64,000 nucleotides of DNA. Source: Cystobacter fuscus (GTDB lineage Bacteria > Myxococcota > Myxococcia > Myxococcales > Myxococcaceae). Under the pieces are notes generated by a model. It ran no database searches, was not told the origin of the DNA, and worked only from the letters and a program-made list of their open reading frames with translations. The stretch is from assembly GCF_002305875.1 (NCBI RefSeq), contig NZ_CP022098.1, forward strand, positions 1,798,001 through 1,862,000, written 5' to 3'. A program made the position numbers and the translations under genes. Shown in pieces: positions 25,831 through 33,175 of this stretch (within the stretch, counting starts at the first letter, position 1; every line of letters begins with the position of its first letter).

Positions 25831-26433
25831 ATGAAGACCGCGTCCACGTCGGGAAGAGAACAGGGGCAGTCCAGGATCGGCGGAGATCGGGAGTTGATCC
25901 TCAAGCTGGAGGAGCGCTTCCGGCGCATCACGCACCTGCTCTACGACACGCGCATTCCGGAGCATGTGCTGGACGAGGAGCTGGTGCCCTACCTGGGGGA
26001 GGACATCCGCTTCATCGACCCCTGGCAGACGGGGGCGGGGCGGGAGACCTACCGGCGCGGCGCCGCGGGCTTCCACTGCATGTTCCGCTTCGACTTCGAC
26101 ATCCTCCAGCTCAACGTCCAACTGGAGCCGGGCAACGAGAAGGGGCGGGTGCTCGTCGACGGAACCATGAACCTGAGGCAGTTCGACTGGCTCTACGTCT
26201 ATCCGCTGCGCACCTTCCTGGCCTACGACTTCTCCCTGGAGCGCCCCTTCACCGGCGGCGAGCCCCACCCCCTCATCCATCGGCACGAGGAGATGTGGAG
26301 TCTGGGCGACATGATCGAGGCCGTGCCCGGAGTGGGCTGGGTCTACAAGACCCTCTTCCGGCCTGGCTTCAGCTACGGCTTCCTGGCGGCCTCCGCGCTC
26401 TGCCGCCGCAAGCAGCAGCGGAGCGCGGTGTAG
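25831..26433 (+). CDS. hypothetical protein, NTF2/SnoaL-like (DUF2358-like)
   Basis: 200 residues. The central part (IPEHVLDEELVPYLGEDIRFIDPWQTGAGRETYRRGAAGFHCMFRF, then VDGTMNLRQFDWLYVYPLRTFLAYDFSL) has the alternating helix/strand pattern and 'FIDPW' feature of DUF2358/SnoaL-like NTF2-fold proteins. A conserved-looking HRHEEMWSLGDMIEAVPGVGWVYK follows. The fold is commonly a small-molecule binding or isomerase scaffold, but no catalytic set is obvious. No signal peptide or membrane segment. The start ATG is the first in frame after the divergent promoter region shared with the DUF2252 gene. I would call it hypothetical with moderate fold support. Confidence 0.65.
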   Translation: MKTASTSGREQGQSRIGGDRELILKLEERFRRITHLLYDTRIPEHVLDEELVPYLGEDIRFIDPWQTGAGRETYRRGAAGFHCMFRFDFDILQLNVQLEPGNEKGRVLVDGTMNLRQFDWLYVYPLRTFLAYDFSLERPFTGGEPHPLIHRHEEMWSLGDMIEAVPGVGWVYKTLFRPGFSYGFLAASALCRRKQQRSAV

Positions 26434-26457
26434 GCTCACGAGGCGGGGTGACTCAAC

Positions 26458-26952
26458 TCAGATGCTGGGGGGCTCGACCGGGGGCGGGATCTGGACGCCA
26501 GGGGTCTGGCCGCCTTCCAGGTTGACCGGACCCTCGCCCGGGGCCGACTCGAACTTGTCCTGGAAGAACTCCTTGCCCGGCTGGCCCTTGCCCTCCTTGA
26601 GCTGCTTGACCGCATCCATCAGGGCCTGGAGCAGCTGCTCGATGCCCTGCTTGCCCTCGGCGCCCTCGGGTCCACCGGCGCCCTCGGGGCCACCAGCGCC
26701 CTCCTTGCCACCGGCACCCTCCTTGCCACCAGCGCCCTCCTTGCCACCCAGCGCGGCCTTCAGCTGCTCGATGAGCTGCTTGAGCTGCTGCGGATCGATG
26801 CCCAGCTTCTGCGCGAGCTGCTCGATGGCCTTCTGGTCACCCTGCAGCGCCTTGCCCAGCAGCTGCGCCTCGGGCGTCTGCTGCGTGTTGCCGGTCTCGG
26901 GGGTGGTGGGGGTGTAGATATTGCCGCGGGGACCAACGCCAGAAACGCCCAT
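26458..26952 (-). CDS. small Gly/Gln-rich repeat protein, unknown function
   Basis: 164 residues, no Cys, no signal peptide. Residues 25-68 are Gln-rich amphipathic helix (AIEQLAQKLGIDPQQLKQLIEQL). Then come five near-identical 6-residue units GGKEGA/GGPEGA, a second helix (GIEQLLQALMDAVKQLKEG), and a Pro-rich tail. The 18-bp DNA repeats for the units lie at about 26660-26750. The composition (Gly/Gln-rich, heat-stable-looking, Cys-free) superficially recalls harpins, but I see no specific signature. Upstream is an exact-spacing sigma-54 promoter and two tandem palindromes, so expression is probably activator-dependent. It is transcribed alone; the plus-strand neighbour converges on it. Confidence 0.7.
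   Translation of the reverse strand: MGVSGVGPRGNIYTPTTPETGNTQQTPEAQLLGKALQGDQKAIEQLAQKLGIDPQQLKQLIEQLKAALGGKEGAGGKEGAGGKEGAGGPEGAGGPEGAEGKQGIEQLLQALMDAVKQLKEGKGQPGKEFFQDKFESAPGEGPVNLEGGQTPGVQIPPPVEPPSI
26660..26750 (-). repeat. 18-bp tandem repeats encoding GGKEGA/GGPEGA
   Basis: About five consecutive 18-bp units, differing mainly at the Lys/Pro codon, lie inside the small Gly/Gln-rich gene. The length is a multiple of three, so copy-number change would keep the frame. Confidence 0.8.
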
Positions 26953-27020
26953 GGTATGCCTCGTGTGCTAGGGGGGAAGGGGACTTCTCGACCACCGTTC
27001 TCGGTGACGAGGGAGACCAT

Positions 27021-27036
27021 AGCAGGGCGTGTGCCA
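27021..27036 (-). promoter_or_regulatory. sigma-54 (RpoN) type promoter
   Basis: On the minus strand the sequence TGGCACACGCCCTGCT has the -24 element TGGCAC and the -12 element TGC, with the GG and GC pairs separated by the required 10 bases. It lies about 70 bases before the ATG of the Gly/Gln-rich protein gene and points to it. Confidence 0.7.
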
Positions 27037-27134
27037 ATCCCCCAAAGCCCCCTCGAAATGCGTAACCCCTTGAAATGACGTGAGGGCCGAGGGCGCCCTG
27101 GTGACTGCCGTTCTGGAGGAGATGTCGGACTCCT

Positions 27135-27170
27135 GGTGACGTCTGTCATCCCCTGGTGACGTCTGTCACC
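27135..27170 (-). promoter_or_regulatory. two tandem palindromic activator-type sites
   Basis: GGTGACGTCTGTCACC (27155-27170) is a perfect 6-4-6 inverted repeat. GGTGACGTCTGTCATC (27135-27150) is the same with one change. Their centres are 20 bases apart, nearly two helical turns. They lie about 100-150 bases upstream of the sigma-54 promoter, the usual place for an enhancer-binding protein. Confidence 0.6.
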
Positions 27171-27192
27171 ACCCCGGCTGGGACTCGGGACA

Positions 27193-28380
27193 CTAGGGCT
27201 TCAGGGCGGTGACGAAGCGCGCCTTGCCGCCCTCCACCTTGAGGATCACCGCCTGCTTCACCGCGTCACGGTTGGCGTCCAGGGTGATGTTGCCGCCCAC
27301 GCCGGGGAAGTCGCGGGTGGCCGCGATCGCGTCGCGCAGGGCGGGGCCCGACAGATTCGGCGCGCGCTTCATCGCGTCGATGGCCAGCCGCGCGGCGTCA
27401 TAGGCGAGCGCCCCCACGCTGTCGGGCACCTGGCCGTAGGCGGCCTTGTAGCGGGCGATGAACGCCTGGAGCTGCGGATCCGGGTTCTCCTCCGAGTAGT
27501 GGTTGGAGTAGTAGCTGCCCTCGATCGCCTCGCCCCCCAGCTCGAAGAGGCGGGCGGAGTCCCAGCCATCTCCGCCGAGCAGGGGCAGGGTCAGCCCCAG
27601 CTCCCGCGCCTGACGGGCGATGATGCCCATGTCGGTGTAGTACCCGGGCACGAAGAGCCCCTCGGGCCGGGTCTTCTTGAGCGTGGTGAGCTGGGCGCGG
27701 AAGTCCGTATCTCCCTTGGAGTAGCTCTCGGTGGCCACCACGCTGCCGCCCAGCTCGGTGAACTTCCGGCGGAACTCGTCCGACAGGCCCACCGAGTACG
27801 CGCTCTTGTTGTCCTGGAGCACCGCCACGCGATTGAGGTGCAGATGGTCATGGGCGAACCGGGCCATCACCTCGCCCTGGAACGGATCGATGAAGCAGAC
27901 GCGGAAGATGTAGTCGCCCTTCTTCGTGACGGCGGGGTTGGTGGAGGTGGGGGTGATCATCGGCACCCCGGCCGCCTGCGCCTTGTCCGCCATGGCCATC
28001 GAGTTGGACGAGGCGGCCTCGCCGAGGATCACCACCACGTGGTCCTGGCTGATGAGGCGCGCGGCCGCCTGGGCCGCCTCCTCGGGCTTGCCCTGGCTGT
28101 CATAGACACGCAGCGCCAACGGGCGGCCCTTCACCCCGCCCGCGGCATTGGCGTCCTGGAGGGCCATGGAAATGCCCTGGCGCGCGGAGAGGCCGAAGGT
28201 GGCCTCGCTGCCGGTGAGGCTGCCCACCTGTCCCACGAGGATGGGCGTGGAGTCCGAGGGGGTTGGCTTCGAGGCCTCGGCGGGTGTGGCGGCGGGAGGC
28301 GCGGCGGGCGGTGCCTTCTTCTCACAGGCGGCCACGAGCACGGCGAGCGCGGTGAGCAGCAATGACGGGGTGCGGCGCAT
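27193..28380 (-). CDS. branched-chain amino acid-type ABC transporter substrate-binding lipoprotein
   Basis: 395 residues. The N-terminus MRRTPSLLLTALAVLVAAC is a lipoprotein signal with Cys19 as lipid site, followed by a Pro/Ala linker. The mature domain is a Leu/Ile/Val-binding type periplasmic protein (type I fold): ILVGQVGSLTGSEATFGLSARQGISMALQDANAAGG, AAARLISQDHVVVILGEAASSNSMAMADKAQAAGVPMITPTSTNP, and FVPGYYTDMGIIARQARELGLTLPLLGGDGW. The ligand is not predictable from this. No permease or ATPase gene lies next to it, so it may serve transporter genes elsewhere or a sensor. Start: ATG at 28380, the only one giving a proper lipoprotein signal. Confidence 0.88.
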   Translation of the reverse strand: MRRTPSLLLTALAVLVAACEKKAPPAAPPAATPAEASKPTPSDSTPILVGQVGSLTGSEATFGLSARQGISMALQDANAAGGVKGRPLALRVYDSQGKPEEAAQAAARLISQDHVVVILGEAASSNSMAMADKAQAAGVPMITPTSTNPAVTKKGDYIFRVCFIDPFQGEVMARFAHDHLHLNRVAVLQDNKSAYSVGLSDEFRRKFTELGGSVVATESYSKGDTDFRAQLTTLKKTRPEGLFVPGYYTDMGIIARQARELGLTLPLLGGDGWDSARLFELGGEAIEGSYYSNHYSEENPDPQLQAFIARYKAAYGQVPDSVGALAYDAARLAIDAMKRAPNLSGPALRDAIAATRDFPGVGGNITLDANRDAVKQAVILKVEGGKARFVTALKP

Positions 28381-28588
28381 GGGACGAACACTCCAGGCAA
28401 AGGGGGGGCTGGGGCGGACTTCTAACCCGGGCGCTCCGGCGAAGACCTCGTGACACGGGGAGTGTGGTTGTGTCGTATATTGAAGGTGTCTGGCGGTGAA
28501 AGTGTGGCAACAGGCAACTCGTGGAGTCGTTGGGCGACAATTCAGGTGTCCGCCTGTCAATGTAGGCCCGCCTGGAAGGACCGCTCCG

Positions 28589-29410
28589 ATGATGCTGCGC
28601 TCGACGACCGCTCCCCTTCGTTCCTCTCCTGTCTTCCCGGCCGCCGCGTCCGAGAGCCTCCGGCCCGCTCCGCCCGCGGTTTCGGCGCGTCCCCTCCACG
28701 CGACCCTCGACAGCTTCCAGCCCACGGCGCGCCGGGGTCTGCCTTCTCTTGGAACGGACACCACCGGCTCCACGCCCTCGCCCACGACGCCCTCGCCGTA
28801 TGACGGGCTCAAGGACAAGGCGCTCATCCAGGCGCTGCATGACGCCTCGGCCCAGCACAAGGACCTTGGCTACAACCAGGCGCGGAAGATCATCTTCACC
28901 ACGCTGGACAACCATGATGGCCAGGTGACGTGCGTGTACACGGGCCGCGAGGTGACCACGGACAAGATTCCCAGCGCCAACGACATGAACACCGAGCACA
29001 CGTGGCCGCAGTCGAAGGGCGCCACGGGCCCGGCCAAGAGTGACCTGCACCACCTCTTCCCCACGGACAGCAAGGCCAACTCCATCCGGAGCAGCTACCC
29101 GTTCGGCGAGGTGAAGGAGGTGAAGTGGAGCCAGAACGGCGCGAAGTTCGGCAAGGACGCGAAGGGCAACACCGTCTTCGAGCCGCCCGACGCGCACAAG
29201 GGCAACGTGGCGCGAGCCCTCTTCTACTTCTCCACCGTCTACGGCAAGCCGATTCCCGCCGGAGACGAGGCGGTGCTCAAGCAGTGGAACCACCTGGACC
29301 GGGTGGACGCCGCGGAGCTGGCGCGCAACACCGCCATCGAGAGCTACCAGGGCAACCGCAATCCCTTCGTGGATGACGCCCTGCTGGCCGACCGCATCGC
29401 CGACTTCTAG
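28589..29410 (+). CDS. endonuclease I family nuclease
   Basis: 273 residues. The catalytic segment TEHTWPQSKGATGPAKSDLHH (about 135-155), followed by LFPTDSKANSIRSSYPFG, is the endonuclease I/NucM pattern: His in EHTWP, then the metal-binding DLHHLFP with Asn in KANSIR. These enzymes cut DNA and RNA non-specifically with a single metal ion, usually in the periplasm or outside. The N-terminal 75 residues are Ser/Pro/Ala-rich with no clear signal peptide. Start: first of two ATGs at 28589, with GGAAGGA 8 bases upstream. Stop is close to the metallopeptidase gene, so cotranscription is possible. Confidence 0.87.
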   Translation: MMLRSTTAPLRSSPVFPAAASESLRPAPPAVSARPLHATLDSFQPTARRGLPSLGTDTTGSTPSPTTPSPYDGLKDKALIQALHDASAQHKDLGYNQARKIIFTTLDNHDGQVTCVYTGREVTTDKIPSANDMNTEHTWPQSKGATGPAKSDLHHLFPTDSKANSIRSSYPFGEVKEVKWSQNGAKFGKDAKGNTVFEPPDAHKGNVARALFYFSTVYGKPIPAGDEAVLKQWNHLDRVDAAELARNTAIESYQGNRNPFVDDALLADRIADF

Positions 29411-29497
29411 GCCCGCGTGGGAGGGCTCGCCTCCCTGGCCGCCGCCGTGCTCGGCCGGCCTGTTCTTCCGGGCTCCTGCTCCCTACCTCAAGGGAGC

Positions 29498-30562
29498 ATG
29501 ATGCCACCGGTCCAGACCGACCTGATGCGGGAGAAGCACTCCACCGAGCACGGCGAGGGGCGGGGAAGACTGTCTCCCCAGCGCGAGGCCCTGCTCCAGG
29601 CGCGCATCAAGGATCTCTCGCTGCGCCTCGCCGGCACGCCGCTCGAGCGCCACATCGCCCAGCTCCACGCGGAGCTGGAGGCGAGGGGCATCTCCTTCAA
29701 ACCCCAGTGCTACCTGTCCGACGAGTGGGGTTGCCCCTCGGGCGTGCCGGTCATCGGCCTGCCGTTCTACCTGGCCGACCCGAACCTGCTCTCCATCGAG
29801 GCGGACCTCGGGGGCGGGGCGGAGAGCGAGGCGGAGATCCTCATGTATCTGCGCCACGAGGCGGGCCACGCCTTCAACTACGCCTACCGGCTCTACGAGT
29901 CGGAGGAGTGGCTGCGCGTGTTCGGCGACTATTCGCGGCCCTACCGCGACGACTACAAACCCCAGCCGTTCTCGCGCCGCTACGTCACGCACATCTCCGG
30001 CTGGTACGCCCAGAAGCACCCGGACGAGGACTTCGCCGAGACCTTCGCCGTCTGGCTCACGCCCGGCAGTGATTGGGCGCGGCGCTACCAGGGGTGGGGC
30101 GCGCTGCGAAAGCTCCAGTACGTGGACGAGACCGTCAAGCGCCTGGGCCGCACCGAGCCGCTCGTGCGCTTGAACACGCCAGATTTCACCACCGAGGAGA
30201 TGGAAGGCACGGTGCTCGACCACTACCGCCAGCGCGAGCTGGACGAGAAGGTGGACGTGGAGCTGCGCAATGCCTTCGACCAGTCGCTGGAGGACATCTT
30301 CGAGGGCCCGGGCGAGGCGCCGGTCCGGGCGGAGACGCTCGTGCGCGCCGAGCGCCAGCGCTTGATGGCCCTGGTGAGCCAGTACTCGGGGGTGGGCCGG
30401 GGCGTGGTGCGCGCGCTGGTGGACCACCTGCTCGAGCGCACCTCCGACATGAACCTCACGCTGCACCCGGACGACAGCCGGGAGGCCATCTGCCGCCTCG
30501 TGTCGCTCGTGACGGTGCTGTCCATGAACTACCTCTACACCGACCGCTTCTTCGAGGAATGA
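29498..30562 (+). CDS. putative zinc metallopeptidase, partner of ATP-grasp gene
   Basis: About 354 residues. HEAGH at 120-124 (in LMYLRHEAGHAFNYAYRLY) is an HExxH zincin motif. Downstream HPDEDFAETFAVWLTP supplies an acidic EDxAE ligand region, as in the putative zinc-binding metallopeptidase family. No signal peptide is seen. Start is uncertain: two adjacent ATGs at 29498/29501 follow AAGGGAG closely, and another ATG at 29525 is possible. The stop is 4 bases before the ATP-grasp ligase gene, so the two are cotranscribed. This pairing recurs in bacterial genomes as far as I recall; a shared role in making or trimming a peptide is inference. Confidence 0.78.
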   Translation: MMPPVQTDLMREKHSTEHGEGRGRLSPQREALLQARIKDLSLRLAGTPLERHIAQLHAELEARGISFKPQCYLSDEWGCPSGVPVIGLPFYLADPNLLSIEADLGGGAESEAEILMYLRHEAGHAFNYAYRLYESEEWLRVFGDYSRPYRDDYKPQPFSRRYVTHISGWYAQKHPDEDFAETFAVWLTPGSDWARRYQGWGALRKLQYVDETVKRLGRTEPLVRLNTPDFTTEEMEGTVLDHYRQRELDEKVDVELRNAFDQSLEDIFEGPGEAPVRAETLVRAERQRLMALVSQYSGVGRGVVRALVDHLLERTSDMNLTLHPDDSREAICRLVSLVTVLSMNYLYTDRFFEE

Positions 30563-30566
30563 CGCC

Positions 30567-31601
30567 ATGAGCCCGCTCTCCCTGCGCATCGCGGTCCTGC
30601 ACTACCAGCCCAAGGACGAGCCCGCCGACGTGGTCACGGAACAGGTATCCGCCGCGCTCCGGGACGCGGGACACACGCCCGTGCTCCTGCGCGTCGACGA
30701 GAGCATCACGGACCTGGTGAGCCAGGTGGCGCGCAGCGGCGCCGACCTCGTCTTCAACCTGTGCGAGACCTTCGCCGAAGACTACCGGCTGGAGGTGAAC
30801 GTGGCGGCGGTGCTGGAGCTGGCGCGCATGCCCTTCACGGGCTCGGGGACGGCGGGGCTGCTGCTCGCGCAGGACAAGATCCTCACCAAGCAACTGCTGC
30901 AATTCCACGGCGTGCTCACGCCCCGCTTCGCCACCTTCGATGGCACGTCCTTCGAGGCCCATGGCGACCTGTCCTTTCCCCTCATCGTCAAGCCGGCCCG
31001 CTCGGACGCGAGCATGGGTCTGGGCGTGGAGCGGGACATGGAGGGCCTGGCGCGCCGGGTGCGCATGATTCGCGAGGAGTACGACGACGAGGCGCTCGCG
31101 GAGGAGTTCATCGAGGGCCGCGAGGTGTACGTGGGCGTGCTCGGCGACCACGCGCGGCCCCAGGTGCTGCCCGTGGTGGAGCTCGACTTCGGCACGAAGT
31201 GGAGCCGCAAGCGGATGAAGATCGCCGACCGGGAGGTGAAGTTCGGCCCCGAGGGCCCGGGCGAGCCCCATCTCGTGATGCCCCATGACTTGTCGGACGA
31301 GCTGCGCGGGCGCATCGAGCGCGCCGCGGTGAGTGCCTTCCGGGCGCTCAAGCTGCGCGACTACGCGCGCATCGACTTCCGCGTGTCCAGCACCACCAAC
31401 GAGCCCTACCTGCTCGAGGTGAACCCCAATCCCTACCTGGAGGCGAAGTGCGAGGTGGCCATGGGGGCGCGGGAGCTCGGCCTGTCCTACCCCCAGCTCA
31501 TCCAGCGCATCGTCGAGACGGCGGCGCGGCGCTACGGACTGGACCGGGACAAGCTCCAGTCCGCCCCGGCTCCGGCCGTCGAGCCCGCGCCCCTGGGCTG
31601 A
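30567..31601 (+). CDS. ATP-grasp ligase, D-Ala-D-Ala ligase-like
   Basis: 344 residues. The N-terminal preATP-grasp domain is followed by the ATP-grasp core: QDKILTKQLL, FPLIVKPARSDASMGLG (Lys and glycine-rich loop that bind ATP), EEFIEGREVYVGVLGD, and RIDFRVSSTTNEPYLLEVNPNPYLEAK, where Glu and Asn in EVNPNP bind magnesium. This is the D-Ala-D-Ala ligase superfamily. Substrate-binding residues differ enough that I would not name it Ddl. Sited directly after the metallopeptidase gene. It may join amino acids or peptides by an acyl-phosphate mechanism. No regulator adjoins; the next gene has its own promoter. Confidence 0.85.
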   Translation: MSPLSLRIAVLHYQPKDEPADVVTEQVSAALRDAGHTPVLLRVDESITDLVSQVARSGADLVFNLCETFAEDYRLEVNVAAVLELARMPFTGSGTAGLLLAQDKILTKQLLQFHGVLTPRFATFDGTSFEAHGDLSFPLIVKPARSDASMGLGVERDMEGLARRVRMIREEYDDEALAEEFIEGREVYVGVLGDHARPQVLPVVELDFGTKWSRKRMKIADREVKFGPEGPGEPHLVMPHDLSDELRGRIERAAVSAFRALKLRDYARIDFRVSSTTNEPYLLEVNPNPYLEAKCEVAMGARELGLSYPQLIQRIVETAARRYGLDRDKLQSAPAPAVEPAPLG

Positions 31602-31627
31602 AGAACCGGTAGCTCCCTCACTCCTCG

Positions 31628-31656
31628 TTGACGGGGCGGGGGAGGGGCCTTATAAC
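31628..31656 (+). promoter_or_regulatory. sigma-70 type promoter of tetR gene 1
   Basis: TTGACG (31628-31633), a 17-base spacer, then TATAAC (31651-31656). The palindromic operator begins at the next base, so a bound repressor would cover the start of transcription. The transcript leader before the ATG would be only about a dozen bases. Confidence 0.75.
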
Positions 31657-31674
31657 GGAGTGAACGCTCACTCC
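31657..31674. promoter_or_regulatory. TetR operator 1 (autoregulation)
   Basis: GGAGTGAACGCTCACTCC, an 18-bp near-perfect palindrome that ends one base before the ATG of the TetR gene and abuts its -10 box. It matches operator 2 at 32317 except at one base. Confidence 0.8.
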
Positions 31675-32292
31675 ATGGTCACTTCCCGCTCACATCGCCG
31701 CTCCGCGCAGGACGCCTCGTCGGCCCCCAAGGTGCCGGAGAAGGAGGAGGCCATCCTCGAGGCCATGCAGGCGCTGGTGGCCGAGCACGGGTTCCACGGG
31801 ACCTCGACGGACATGATTGCCTCGCGAGCGGGCGTGGGCGCCGGCACCATCTACCGCTACTTCGCCACCAAGGACGAGCTCGTCCTGCGCGTCTATGACC
31901 GCATCAAGACGCTAGGGGCCTCGTTGGTCTTCCAGGGGGATGCGCCGGGCCAGCCCCTGCGCGAGCGGTTGCACCGCGCGTGGCGCAACACCGCGCGCTC
32001 GCAGCTCGCCAACCGCGACGCCTGCTTCTTCCTCGCGCAGTTCTACAACTCGCCCTACGTCAAACAGATACCTCCCGAGACGCTCGATCGCTTCGCCCGG
32101 CGCATGGAGGAACTGCTCGCGGAGGCCATTCGCGCCCAGGTGGTGCGCGACATGCCCCCGGCCGTGTTCAATGCCCTCTTCTTCGAGCCGCTCATGAGCC
32201 TGGTGCGCAGGCACCACCTCGGTCAGGTGGTGCTCGATGACACCCTCCTCGAGCGCGTCCTCGAGGGCTGCTGGAACGCCATCCGGCTGTAG
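31675..32292 (+). CDS. TetR/AcrR family transcriptional regulator 1
   Basis: 205 residues. The N-terminal helix-turn-helix is clear: ILEAMQALVAEHGFHGTSTDMIASRAGVGAGTIYRYFATKDELVLRVY, with the TetR recognition-helix signature GTIYRYF. The C-terminal 140 residues are the ligand-binding, dimerisation domain. I chose the ATG at 31675; a GTG at 31660 lies inside the operator and would follow the -10 box by 3 bases, so it is unlikely. The gene sits under an operator that recurs before the following dehydrogenase gene, so it most probably represses itself and that gene until a ligand (perhaps a lipid or small alcohol/ketone) releases it. Confidence 0.9.
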   Translation: MVTSRSHRRSAQDASSAPKVPEKEEAILEAMQALVAEHGFHGTSTDMIASRAGVGAGTIYRYFATKDELVLRVYDRIKTLGASLVFQGDAPGQPLRERLHRAWRNTARSQLANRDACFFLAQFYNSPYVKQIPPETLDRFARRMEELLAEAIRAQVVRDMPPAVFNALFFEPLMSLVRRHHLGQVVLDDTLLERVLEGCWNAIRL

Positions 32293-32316
32293 CCGTCTCT
32301 TTTTTTGTCCTTCTTC

Positions 32317-32334
32317 GGAGTGAGCGCTCACTCC
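32317..32334. promoter_or_regulatory. TetR operator 2 (dehydrogenase gene)
   Basis: GGAGTGAGCGCTCACTCC, a perfect 18-bp palindrome 49 bases before the ATG of the short-chain dehydrogenase and 24 bases after the tetR stop. Confidence 0.82.
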
Positions 32335-32383
32335 GGAGGCGTCGCGGTCCAACGTGGTCCAAGTCCAACCTGGAGGAAGTCCC

Positions 32384-33175
32384 ATGTCGATGAACGCTGA
32401 AACCCACCCTGCCTCGCGCGGCCTGCTCGCCAACAAGATCGCCTTCATCACCGGCGCGGGACGGGGCATCGGAGCTGCCTCCGCGCACCTCTTCGCCCGC
32501 GAGGGGGCGTCCGTGATGCTGGCGTCCCGGACCGAGTCGGAGCTGCGCTCGGTGGTCGAGGAGATCCGCGCCGCGGGCGGCACCGCCGACTACGTGGTGG
32601 CCGACCTGAGCGACGCCGCCAGCATCCAGAAGGCCGTGCGGGCCGTGGTGGAGCGCTACGGCCGCCTCGACATCGCGTTCAACAACGCGGGCATCGCCAC
32701 CCCGCCGGGGCCGCTGGTCGACGTGGACGAGCGCCACTTCGATCAGCTCACCGCCGTCAACTACAAGGGCGTCTGGCTGGCCATGCGTGAGGAGATCAAG
32801 GCGATCCGCGCCACCTCGCGCACCGGCGCCATCCTCAACAACAGCAGCGTCGGCAGCTTCGCGGGCAACCCCACCCTGGGAGCGTACGGCGCGGCCAAGC
32901 GGGCCATCAACAGCCTCACCGAGACCGCGGCCATCGAGTACGGGGCCGAGGGCATCCGGGTCAACGCCATCGCGCCCGGCACCACGATGACCGAGATGAT
33001 CCAGCGCTGGGTCGACGCGGAGCCCAACATCCTCCAGACGCTCAAGGTCCGCACGCCGCTGGGCCGCGCCGCCCAGCCCCACGAGATCGCCGAGGCGGCC
33101 GCGTGGCTGCTCAGTGATCGCGCCTCCTACGTCACCGGGGTGGTCATGCGCGTGGACGGCGGGATGCGCGCGTAG
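32384..33175 (+). CDS. short-chain dehydrogenase/reductase (SDR, classical)
   Basis: 263 residues. Rossmann cofactor motif TGAGRGIG (about 23-30), the stabilising NNAG, catalytic Ser in NNSSVGS, and the YGAAK pair (Tyr-x3-Lys) mark a classical NAD(P)-dependent SDR. ASRTES after the second strand suggests NADP preference. The C-terminus RVDGGMRA is typical. Start ATG at 32384 has GGAGGAAG just upstream; an alternative GTG further up lacks one. A TetR-type operator precedes it, so the adjacent regulator probably controls it. Substrate not predictable. The last 32 bases overlap the convergent TetR gene 2. Confidence 0.93.
   Translation: MSMNAETHPASRGLLANKIAFITGAGRGIGAASAHLFAREGASVMLASRTESELRSVVEEIRAAGGTADYVVADLSDAASIQKAVRAVVERYGRLDIAFNNAGIATPPGPLVDVDERHFDQLTAVNYKGVWLAMREEIKAIRATSRTGAILNNSSVGSFAGNPTLGAYGAAKRAINSLTETAAIEYGAEGIRVNAIAPGTTMTEMIQRWVDAEPNILQTLKVRTPLGRAAQPHEIAEAAAWLLSDRASYVTGVVMRVDGGMRA

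Noticed and set aside
26458-26952. Naming the Gly/Gln-rich protein a harpin
   Set aside because: Only composition fits; no type III secretion genes or specific harpin motif are present in the window.
27193-28380. A full branched-chain amino acid transporter operon
   Set aside because: Only the binding lipoprotein is present; neither permease nor ATPase genes adjoin it.
31660-31674. GTG start five codons upstream for TetR 1
   Set aside because: It lies inside the operator and only 3 bases after the -10 box, so it would precede or coincide with the transcription start.
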